Below, one piece after another: positions 14,849-20,432 of a DNA stretch of 20,432 nt. The DNA lies in NCBI GenBank assembly GCA_034211175.1, contig JAXHUH010000339.1, positions 1 through 20,432 of the forward strand, read 5' to 3'. Position numbers and translations under genes: made by a program. Under the pieces are notes generated by a model. The model was given only the letters and a program-made list of their open reading frames with translations, had not been told where the DNA came from and searched no databases. The stretch's first letter is position 1, and every line of letters starts with the position of its first letter. This stretch comes from JAXHUH01 sp034211175 (lineage in GTDB: Bacteria; Actinomycetota; Acidimicrobiia; Acidimicrobiales; CAIXPF01).

Positions 14849-16264
14849 ATGCGGGGGATCATCAGCTACGGCGCCTACGTGCCCTTCAACCGGCTCCGGC
14901 GCGAGGCGATCGGTGCCGCACTCGGCACCTCCGCGGGGCGGGGCACCCGAGCCGTGGCCTCGTTCGACGAGGACTCGACGACCCTCGCCGTGGAGGCGGG
15001 ACGGCTCGCGCTGCGTGGTGCGCCCGACGGGGCCCAACCCGGGGTCGTCCTGTTCGCCACCGCGGCCCCGGCCTACCAGGACAAGAACAACGCGTCGGCC
15101 ATCCACGCCGCCCTCGACCTGCCGGTCGGTGCGCCCGCCTACGACGCGGTCGGCTCGGCCCGCTCGGGGTTCGGCGTCCTCGACGCCGCGGCCCACGACC
15201 GGCGCACGGTGCTTGCGCTGGTGTCCGAGGTCCGCACGGGCCTGGCCGGCGGCGCCGACGAGGCCCAGTCGGGCGATGCGGCCGCCGCGTTCCTCGTCGC
15301 CGACGACACCGTCGGACCGGTGTTGGCGGAGCACGTCGGCGGCGCCCACGCGTCGAGCGAGTTCCTCGACCGCTGGCGCACGCCGGGGGAGAGCCACTCG
15401 AAGATCTGGGAGGAGCGCTTCAGCGAGGCCGCCTACCTGCCGCTCGTCGAGGACGCCGTGCGCCGGGCCTACGACAGCTGCGGGCTGACGCCGTCCGACG
15501 TCGACCGCGTCGTGACCGCCGGGCTGGCCGCACGCGCCGTGCGGGGCGCGGCCAAGTTCATCGGCGTCGCCCCCGAGAAGTACGCGGACCCGCTGACCGA
15601 CACGGTCGGCAACGCCGGTACCGCCCACGCCGGCCTCGTCCTCGCGTCGGTGCTCGACACCGCCGGCCCCGGTGAGCTGATCATGGTCGTGTCGCTGGCC
15701 GACGGCGTCGATGTCGCCTTCTTCCGCACGACCGACGCCATCACGTCGTTCGAGCCGGCGTCGACGGTGGCCCACCAGATCGAGCGGGGCGACGACTCGC
15801 TCGACTACGCCAAGTTCCTGACCTGGCGGCGCATGCTCACCCGTGAGCCACCGCGCCGGCCGGACCCGGACCGCCCGGCGGCGCCGCCGTCGCGTCGGGG
15901 CGAGCGGTGGAAGTTCGGCTTCTACGGCTCGCAGTGCACCGAGTGCGGCGCCCGGCACCTGCCCCCGGCGCGGGTGTGCGTGAAGTGCGAGGCCGTCGAT
16001 CGGATGGAGCCGGTGCGCCTCGCGGATGTCGGCGGCACGATCGCCAGCTACACCATCGACCGGCTGGCGTTCTCCGAGAGCCCGCCGATGGTCGGCACCG
16101 TCGTCGACTTCGACGGCGGCGGCCGGTTCCAGATCGAGATGACCGACGTCGATCCCGACGCCGTCGCCATCGGCGGCCGGGTCGGCATGACCTTCCGCCG
16201 GCTGTTCACCACGGACGGGATCCACGACTACTTCTGGAAGGCACGCCCGGCCATCGAGGGGTGA
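14849..16264 (+). CDS. HMG-CoA synthase-like domain fused to DUF35 zinc-ribbon/OB-fold domain
   Basis: The 471-residue protein has two parts. Residues 1-300 match archaeal-type HMG-CoA synthase end to end (GIISYGAYVPFNRL, then a long thiolase-fold core with DTVGNAGTAHAGLVLASVLD and ELIMVVSLADG). The three catalytic residues are absent: the Glu of GSES aligns with Ala in LFATAAPAY (70-76), the Cys of EFACKAG with VGSARSG (101-107), and the His of VFHQPN with VVTAGLA (221-227). Residues 355-471 are DUF35: a zinc ribbon (Cys363, 366, 377, 380), then an OB fold (ASYTIDRLAFSESPPMVGTVVDF). In archaea DUF35 bridges thiolase and HMG-CoA synthase, and here the next gene is a thiolase. It is probably a non-catalytic CoA-binding scaffold (inference). 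AGGGGGAG precedes the ATG. Confidence 0.85.
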   Translation: MRGIISYGAYVPFNRLRREAIGAALGTSAGRGTRAVASFDEDSTTLAVEAGRLALRGAPDGAQPGVVLFATAAPAYQDKNNASAIHAALDLPVGAPAYDAVGSARSGFGVLDAAAHDRRTVLALVSEVRTGLAGGADEAQSGDAAAAFLVADDTVGPVLAEHVGGAHASSEFLDRWRTPGESHSKIWEERFSEAAYLPLVEDAVRRAYDSCGLTPSDVDRVVTAGLAARAVRGAAKFIGVAPEKYADPLTDTVGNAGTAHAGLVLASVLDTAGPGELIMVVSLADGVDVAFFRTTDAITSFEPASTVAHQIERGDDSLDYAKFLTWRRMLTREPPRRPDPDRPAAPPSRRGERWKFGFYGSQCTECGARHLPPARVCVKCEAVDRMEPVRLADVGGTIASYTIDRLAFSESPPMVGTVVDFDGGGRFQIEMTDVDPDAVAIGGRVGMTFRRLFTTDGIHDYFWKARPAIEG

Positions 16265-16403
16265 CGCCGGGGCCACGCCACCGGAGGGCCACACCACTGG
16301 TCGTCCACACCGCGAATCGGGCTCACCAGCGATCCAGCCACACCGCACAGCACGAGCACAGCACGAGACAGGGCCACAGCACAGCAACGGGGGTTCACGG
16401 GAC
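16265..16403 (+). other. AC-rich spacer before the thiolase gene
   Basis: These 139 bases are unusually rich in CAC and ACA triplets compared with the surrounding sequence. They contain an 11-bp tandem duplication and a weak ribosome site (GGGGG, about 11 bases before the ATG). No hairpin or clear -10 box is seen, so the thiolase is probably read through from the fusion gene. Confidence 0.5.
16346..16367 (+). repeat. 11-bp perfect tandem duplication
   Basis: CACAGCACGAG is repeated twice without a gap (16346-16356 and 16357-16367). Related CACAGCACAG follows at about 16375. Confidence 0.8.
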
Positions 16404-17594
16404 ATGGCTTCGCACGGCATCAAGGACCGGGTCGCGATCGTCGGGATGGGGTGCACGCCGTTCGGCGAGCACTGGGACCGCGACGTCGACGACCTCCTGG
16501 TCGACGCCTGCCAGGAGGCGTTCACCTCCAGCGGCATCTCGAAGGACCAGATCGACGCGTACTGGCTGGGCACGATGGGCTCGGGCGTGAGCGGGCTCAC
16601 GCTGTCGCGGCCCATGAAGATCGACTACAAGCCGGTCACCCGCCTCGAGAACATGTGCGCAACCGGTTCCGAGGCGTTCCGCAACGCCTGCTACGCCGTG
16701 GCCTCCGGTGCCTACGACACGGCCATGGCCGTCGGGGTCGAGAAGCTGAAGGACTCGGGCTTCAGCGGCCTGACCGGCTCGAAGCCGCCGAGCGACGGCA
16801 CCGACCCGACGCTGACCGCGCCGGCCATGTTCAGCCTCCTCGAGCCCGCGTACCGGGAGAAGTACGGGGTCGACAAGGAGGAGATGAAGCAGGTCCTGAC
16901 CCGGATCGCGTGGAAGAACCACTACAACGGCGCCCGCAACCCCCGGGCCCAGTTCCGCAAGGAGGTGCCGACCGACACGATCTGCAACTCGCCGCTCGTG
17001 GCCGGCCAGCTCGGCATCTTCGACTGCTCCGGCGTGTCCGACGGTGCGGCGGCGGCGATCATCGTGCGGGCCGAGGACGCCCACAAGTACTGCGACAACC
17101 CGATCTACGTGAAGGCGCTGTCGTTCGTCGCCGGGCCCGCCGCCGGCCCGATCGACCCCGACTACGACTACACCACCTTCCACGAGGTGTCCCGGTGCGC
17201 GGCCGACGCGTACGCCCAGGCCGGCGTGACCGACCCCCGGGCCGAGATCGCCATGGCCGAGGTCCACGACTGCTTCACGCCGACGGAGCTGGTCCTCATG
17301 GAGGACCTGGGCTTCGCCGAGCGGGGCATGGGGTGGAAGGAGTGCCTGGCCGGCACCTTCGACCTCGACGGCGACCTGCCGGTCAACCCGGACGGCGGCC
17401 TCAAGAGCTTCGGTCACCCGATCGGTGCGTCCGGCCTGCGGATGCTGTTCGAGTGCTGGCTCCAGCTGCGCGGCCAGGCGCCCGAGGACCGTCAGATCGA
17501 GACGGACAAGACGCTGGGCCTGACCCACAACCTCGGCGGCCAGCCCGGCGCGTGTGTCAGCTTCGTGTCGATCTGGGGTACCGAGCTGGGCTGA
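16404..17594 (+). CDS. Thiolase family protein (SCP-x / acetyl-CoA acetyltransferase type)
   Basis: The 396-residue enzyme belongs to the SCP2-thiolase branch. It begins DRVAIVGMGCTPFGEH. The nucleophile is Cys85 in RLENMCATGSEAF. The active-site loops are His288 in AEVHDCFTPTELV, His338 in GGLKSFGHPIGASG, and Cys384 in HNLGGQPGACVSF, so the catalytic set is complete, unlike its upstream partner. Cytoplasmic enzymes of this branch cleave or condense 3-ketoacyl-CoA. Archaeal members form a complex with DUF35 and HMG-CoA synthase, and actinobacterial Ltp2/ChsH2 pairs act as aldolases, but those lack the nucleophilic Cys seen here. It follows the HMGS-like/DUF35 gene by 139 bases and is probably co-transcribed. 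The ATG at 16404 gives the expected N-terminus. Confidence 0.92.
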   Translation: MASHGIKDRVAIVGMGCTPFGEHWDRDVDDLLVDACQEAFTSSGISKDQIDAYWLGTMGSGVSGLTLSRPMKIDYKPVTRLENMCATGSEAFRNACYAVASGAYDTAMAVGVEKLKDSGFSGLTGSKPPSDGTDPTLTAPAMFSLLEPAYREKYGVDKEEMKQVLTRIAWKNHYNGARNPRAQFRKEVPTDTICNSPLVAGQLGIFDCSGVSDGAAAAIIVRAEDAHKYCDNPIYVKALSFVAGPAAGPIDPDYDYTTFHEVSRCAADAYAQAGVTDPRAEIAMAEVHDCFTPTELVLMEDLGFAERGMGWKECLAGTFDLDGDLPVNPDGGLKSFGHPIGASGLRMLFECWLQLRGQAPEDRQIETDKTLGLTHNLGGQPGACVSFVSIWGTELG

Positions 17595-17618
17595 GCCCGC
17601 CGGCGTCCGCTGCGTTCT

Positions 17619-17670
17619 CGCTGGTCAGACCGCCGCCTCGTGCGGCGGTCGCGGCGCGTGCCCACCAGCG
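17619..17670 (+). terminator. Nested terminator hairpin after the thiolase gene
   Basis: An inner perfect 9-bp stem GACCGCCGC/GCGGCGGTC (17628-17636/17642-17650) with a 5-base loop is enclosed by an outer 7-bp stem CGCTGGT/ACCAGCG (17619-17625/17664-17670). It lies 25 bases after the thiolase stop. Confidence 0.6.
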
Positions 17671-17676
17671 CTGACA

Positions 17677-17699
17677 TTCGGTCAGAAGGACCGACCGAA
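17677..17699. other. Inverted repeat TTCGGTC/GACCGAA
   Basis: A perfect 7-bp stem (17677-17683/17693-17699) encloses a 9-base spacer and lies 28 bases upstream of a possible -10 box. It may be an operator or an extra transcript end. Confidence 0.4.
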
Positions 17700-17726
17700 C
17701 CGCGATTCTGGTACGCCCGGATGGGC

Positions 17727-17732
17727 TAAGCT
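17727..17732 (+). promoter_or_regulatory. Possible -10 box TAAGCT for the small ORF transcript
   Basis: TAAGCT is a good -10 match. A weak GATTCT (17704-17709) lies 17 bases upstream. The transcript would have a leader of about 170 bases before the ORF at 17910. Confidence 0.35.
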
Positions 17733-17909
17733 GCTGCTCTTGCGGGCTCCGCTTCACCCCCGGTCCCGCCACCATCCGGACGTCGCCGAGGACGTGGGCA
17801 GGGTCGCCCAGCAACGTCGAGGCGCCCGGCGGTGACGTATCTGCTCGGGCCCGGTCCCGCTCCCCTGTTGCTCGGGGGCTTCCGTGCCCGGAGGACAGAG
17901 GAGCACGGC

Positions 17910-18140
17910 ATGACGTCGGGCGAACGTCGGGCGGCTCTGCTCGCCGACATTCGAGGTATTCCGGACCACGCCTGCTCGGGCTCACTCGTTGCCCGGTGGC
18001 ACGGCGAGCAGCTCCACTGGGTCGTCGTCGGTGGCGCGACACGTCGTGGTGCACGTCAGCACCCGGGTGTCCGCCTCTCCCGACGTGATCATCGCCCCGG
18101 TGAGCTCGCCTTCGAGCCGCCGGTCGACCCGGTCGGCTGA
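17910..18140 (+). CDS. Small hypothetical protein, 76 residues
   Basis: This frame is kept because AGAGGAG lies six bases before an ATG, the best ribosome site in the region, and a -10 box lies upstream. I do not recognise the product. It starts MTSGERRAALLADIRGIPDHA, has one Cys, and a middle segment SLVARWHGEQLHWVVVGG that could form two strands. The C-terminus is Arg- and Pro-rich. There is no signal peptide or membrane helix. Third-position GC is near 70 percent, well below its neighbours, so it could be recently acquired, decaying after a frameshift, or not coding. The stop lies inside the first copy of a direct repeat. Confidence 0.35.
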   Translation: MTSGERRAALLADIRGIPDHACSGSLVARWHGEQLHWVVVGGATRRGARQHPGVRLSRRDHRPGELAFEPPVDPVG

Positions 18141-18212
18141 GCGAACCCTCAGCTGCTCGAGCGGTCCGGCCGCTCGAACCACTCGGCTGCGCGAACCTCT
18201 CAGCTGCTCGAA
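18133..18212. repeat. Two diverged 29-bp direct repeats 50 bp apart
   Basis: The copy at 18133-18161 and the copy at 18183-18212 share tcggctg-n-gcgaac and ctcagctgctcga, differing by one substitution in the first block and a short C/T-rich indel. A hairpin lies between them. Confidence 0.65.
18157..18177. terminator. Hairpin between the direct repeats
   Basis: TCGAGCGG and CCGCTCGA form a perfect 8-bp stem around a TCCGG loop, 16 bases after the small ORF stop. No T-run is present. Confidence 0.4.
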
Positions 18213-18249
18213 ACCCATGAGCGGACGGTCGCGGGAACCGGGCTCGTGA

Positions 18250-18271
18250 GCCCCGACCTCCCGGCCGGGGC
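18250..18271 (-). terminator. Hairpin after dxs
   Basis: GCCCCG and CGGGGC form a 6-bp stem 27 bases beyond the dxs stop on the minus strand. The loop is 10 bases and there is no T-run. Confidence 0.35.
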
Positions 18272-18297
18272 GCCGAGCACGCTCTGACCCGCCGGCC

Positions 18298-20187
18298 TCA
18301 GCGGCTGATGACGGGGTCGGCGTGCAGCGCCGAGGTGTCGGACGTGTCCCGGGCCCGCACCCAGCGGGCGGCCTCCGCCGCGATGCCGTCGGCGTCGAGC
18401 CCGAGCTCCGCCAGGATGGCGTCGGCCTTGCCGTGGGGGATGTAGGCCGTCGGCACGCCGAGGACCCGCACGGGGGGAGCGACCCGCCCGAAGCACCGCT
18501 CGGTGATCGCATCGGCGATCGCAGTGCCCGCGCCACCGTCTCGGAGGCCGTCCTCGACGGTCACGACCACCGGGTGTGCGGCCGCGTCGGCGATCATCGC
18601 CGGGTCGAGCGGCTTGACGACCCGGACGTCCCAGACGGTCGCGTCGATGCCCTGGGTCGCCAGCTCGTCGGCCGCGGTCTCCGCCGCCTCCAGCATCTTG
18701 CCGACCGCGAGGATGGCGACGTCGCTGCCGGCACGGGCGCGTCGGGCGGCCAGGCCGGAACCGACCTCGTCGTCGCCCACGTTGCGGGCCGCGGTCTTCG
18801 GCCAGCGGATCAGCGACGGCCCCTCCGTCAGGTCGAGCGCGTCGTGGAGCATCACCTGGAGCTCCTGGTAGGACGACGGCGCGAAGACGGTCATGTTCGG
18901 GATCTTGCTGAACAGCACCATGTCGAGCACGCCGTGGTGCGACGCACCGTCGTCGCCGGTGATCCCGGCCCGGTCGAGGCAGAACACGACGGGCTGGCCG
19001 TGGAGCCCCACATCGAGGTTGACCTGGTCGAACGCCCGGCTCAGGAACGTCGAGTAGACGGCGATGACGGGGCGCAGCCCGCTCATGGCCATGCCGGCGG
19101 CCGAGGTGACCGCGTGCTGCTCGGCGATGCCCACGTCGAAGCAGCGGCCGGGGAAGCGCTCGTCGAAGGGGAGCAGGCCCGTCGAGTCGGGCATGGCCGC
19201 GGTGATGGCCACCAGCTCCGGTCGGGCCTCGCCCTCCTTGATCAGCGCCTCGCTGAACGCCTCCGTGTAGGAGCCGGGCTTGGCCACCGACGTGTCGTGG
19301 AGCTTCTTGATCGGGTCGTTCTCGGCCTTGGCGTAGCCCCGGCCCTTCTCGGTGAGGACGTGGACCACGATCGGGCCGTCGATGTCGGCGGCCTGGAGCA
19401 GGGCCCGCTCGAGGCGCTCCATGTCGTGGCCGTCGAAGGGCCCGACGTAGGCGACGCCGAGGTCCTCGAAGAACGCCCGCGGCTCCCAGAACTCCCGCAC
19501 CGCGGCCTTCGTGGCGTCGAAGCCGCGCTCGAGGCGCTCGCCGATCTTCGGGACCCGCCCGAGGAGCTCCTCGATGCGGGCCTGGTTGCGGCGGTAGCGG
19601 GGGTCGAGGCGGAGCTGCTTGAGGCTCTCACCGAGGCGGGAGACGGTCGGGGCATAGGAGCGGCCGTTGTCGTTGAGCACGATCACGACCCGCCGGCCGC
19701 TGTGGCCGAGGTTGTTGAGGCCCTCGAAGGCCATGCCGCCGGTCATCGCCCCGTCGCCGACGACCGCGATCACCCGGCGGCCGTCGCCCAGCGCCGACTC
19801 CTGGCCGGTGGCGATGCCGTGGGCGTAGGAGAGAACGGTCGAGGCGTGGCTGTTCTCGACCCAGTCGTGGGCCGACTCCTCGCGGCTCGGGTAGCCGGAC
19901 AACCCGTCGGGCTGGCGCAGGCTCTCGAAGCCGTCCTTGCGGCCGGTGAGGAGCTTGTGGACGTACGCCTGGTGGCCCGTGTCCCAGAGGATGATGTCCT
20001 CGGGTGAGTGGAACACCCGGTGGAGGGCGATCGTCAGCTCGACGACGCCGAGGTTCGAGCCGATGTGACCGCCGGTGCGGGTCACGCTGTCGACGATGAA
20101 GTCACGGATCTCGGCGGCCAGCTGCTGCAGCTCGTCGTCCCGAAGCGTGCGGAGGTCGTCGGGGCTGGTGATCGTGTCGAGCAGCAT
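18298..20187 (-). CDS. dxs: 1-deoxy-D-xylulose-5-phosphate synthase
   Basis: The 629-residue enzyme makes DXP from pyruvate and glyceraldehyde 3-phosphate with thiamine diphosphate, the first step of the MEP isoprenoid pathway, in the cytoplasm. Family landmarks are TGGHIGSNLGVVELTIALH (His41), the thiamine-binding GDGAMTGG (144-) running to NDN (172-174), the catalytic Glu356 in DVGIAEQHAV, and RAGITGDDGASHHGVLD in the pyrimidine-binding domain. The C-terminal transketolase domain is complete (TVEDGLRDGGAGTAI). Length is normal for the family. The ATG at 20187 has GGAGGAG about 11 bases upstream, slightly far. No other MEP genes are in the window. A -10 box about 58 bases upstream suggests its own promoter. 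Confidence 0.97.
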   Translation of the reverse strand: MLLDTITSPDDLRTLRDDELQQLAAEIRDFIVDSVTRTGGHIGSNLGVVELTIALHRVFHSPEDIILWDTGHQAYVHKLLTGRKDGFESLRQPDGLSGYPSREESAHDWVENSHASTVLSYAHGIATGQESALGDGRRVIAVVGDGAMTGGMAFEGLNNLGHSGRRVVIVLNDNGRSYAPTVSRLGESLKQLRLDPRYRRNQARIEELLGRVPKIGERLERGFDATKAAVREFWEPRAFFEDLGVAYVGPFDGHDMERLERALLQAADIDGPIVVHVLTEKGRGYAKAENDPIKKLHDTSVAKPGSYTEAFSEALIKEGEARPELVAITAAMPDSTGLLPFDERFPGRCFDVGIAEQHAVTSAAGMAMSGLRPVIAVYSTFLSRAFDQVNLDVGLHGQPVVFCLDRAGITGDDGASHHGVLDMVLFSKIPNMTVFAPSSYQELQVMLHDALDLTEGPSLIRWPKTAARNVGDDEVGSGLAARRARAGSDVAILAVGKMLEAAETAADELATQGIDATVWDVRVVKPLDPAMIADAAAHPVVVTVEDGLRDGGAGTAIADAITERCFGRVAPPVRVLGVPTAYIPHGKADAILAELGLDADGIAAEAARWVRARDTSDTSALHADPVISR

Positions 20188-20244
20188 GGACCGCCGTTCT
20201 CCTCCGGGGTCGTGGGGATTGGTCGGGAGGCCGTTCCGGCAAGC

Positions 20245-20250
20245 ACGCTA
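20245..20250 (-). promoter_or_regulatory. Possible -10 box of dxs
   Basis: TAGCGT on the minus strand matches the local TAnnnT pattern and would give a leader of about 50 bases. No clear -35 box is seen. Confidence 0.4.
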
Positions 20251-20316
20251 CCGGCCACTTCCCGGATAGACCCACGTGCAGGCCTGCGCCGGTCGGCGAC
20301 ACGACCGAGTGTTCGT

Positions 20317-20432
20317 TCAGGTGGCCGGAGCCCGACGCTGCGTGGGGTCGCGGGCCGCGTCGGGATGGGCCACGTCGTCGTCGCTCTGGTCGTGTTCGTC
20401 GTTGCCCCGCGGGGCGTCGGCGGGTGTGTCGG
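20317..20432 (-). CDS. C-terminal end of an unidentified gene cut by the right edge
   Basis: On the minus strand a frame enters from the right edge and stops with TGA at 20319-20317. The visible 37 residues are hydrophilic and acidic, with an Asp-rich run (NDEHDQSDDD) and an end RDPTQRRAPAT. Codons are mostly GC-ending, as in the real genes. It lies 129 bases upstream of dxs in the same orientation. The function cannot be told from this tail. The opposite strand here reads as a Val-rich hydrophobic start, which is what the antisense of Asp codons gives. Confidence 0.45.
   Translation of the reverse strand, partial: DTPADAPRGNDEHDQSDDDVAHPDAARDPTQRRAPAT

Larger units (their letters stand above)
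17595..18297. other. 703-base region between convergent thiolase and dxs genes
   Basis: This is the longest stretch without a confident gene. It holds a terminator hairpin cluster (17619-17699), a possible plus-strand promoter, a leader of about 170 bases with the long-range pair CCGGATGG/CCATCCGG (near 17718-17725 and about 17772-17779), one small candidate ORF, two diverged direct repeats and a dxs terminator. Its third-position and overall GC are lower than in the neighbouring genes. I compared the leader with remembered consensus elements of common riboswitches, 4.5S RNA, tmRNA and RNase P RNA and found no match. Confidence 0.6.

Noticed and set aside
17739..17909. A known riboswitch (SAM, SAH, c-di-AMP, ZTP, cobalamin, guanidine) or 4.5S, tmRNA or RNase P RNA
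   Set aside because: None of the consensus strings I remember for these classes were found; a covariance search would be needed to be sure.
17557..18054. A 165-codon minus-strand frame opposite the small ORF region
   Set aside because: No ribosome site, an Arg/Pro/Ser-rich composition, and overlap with the thiolase end and terminator hairpins.
17982..18092. A short minus-strand frame starting MITSGEADTR with a CTTTC motif, about 36 residues
   Set aside because: GC-ending codons are suggestive, but it has no proper ribosome site or promoter and no recognisable similarity; it is too short to support.
18322..20007. A 561-codon open frame on the plus strand
   Set aside because: It is antisense to dxs and has no domain similarity.
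20366..20432. A hydrophobic Val-rich plus-strand start at the right edge
   Set aside because: It is the antisense of an Asp-rich tail on the minus strand, lacks a ribosome site and has too little sequence to judge.

Overview
The window is very GC-rich, with G or C at nearly every third codon position. It carries actinobacterial markers: a mycothiol-dependent DinB/maleylpyruvate-isomerase-type enzyme, a DrrAB-type exporter, GTG and TTG starts, and genes whose start codon sits 6-8 bases after a TAnnnT -10 box. An actinomycete is well supported. A deep-branching group such as Acidimicrobiia is plausible but is only an inference. No tRNA, rRNA, CRISPR array, insertion sequence or phage gene was seen.

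Layout. Bases 1-6533 hold five genes on the minus strand. Read in the direction of transcription they are a site-2-protease-type membrane metalloprotease, a mycothiol-dependent-type DinB enzyme, a 3-hydroxybutyryl-CoA dehydrogenase, a degenerate SbcD/YhaO-like protein and a YhaN/SbcC-like ATPase that runs off the left edge. A 295-base divergent spacer with strong hairpins follows. Bases 6829-17594 are mostly plus strand: a DrrA/DrrB ABC exporter pair, an Uup-type ABC-F ATPase, an endonuclease/exonuclease/phosphatase-fold hydrolase, one YbjN-like gene on the minus strand, a classical SDR, an NfuA-type Fe-S carrier, a divergent SDR, an HMG-CoA-synthase-like/DUF35 fusion and a thiolase. A structured stretch of about 700 bases (17595-18297) with at most one small gene separates these from dxs on the minus strand. 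The tail of another minus-strand gene enters at the right edge.

How genes may work together. (1) The YhaO/YhaN-like pair is separated by one base. Every metal-ligand motif of the nuclease partner is replaced, and the ATPase has two membrane segments inside its coiled coil, so this looks like a membrane-tethered Rad50-like machine without a nuclease. (2) The HMG-CoA-synthase-like domain lacks all three catalytic residues of its family but is fused to an intact zinc-ribbon/OB (DUF35) domain and followed by a thiolase with a full active site. This resembles the archaeal thiolase/DUF35/HMGS complex with a non-catalytic scaffold. The dxs gene shows that isoprenoids come from the MEP route, so a mevalonate role is not needed. 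(3) The DrrAB pair is a translationally coupled exporter. (4) The dehydrogenase, SDRs and thiolase fit acyl-CoA metabolism.

Limits: all assignments come from reading motifs. No database search, structure prediction or expression data were available.
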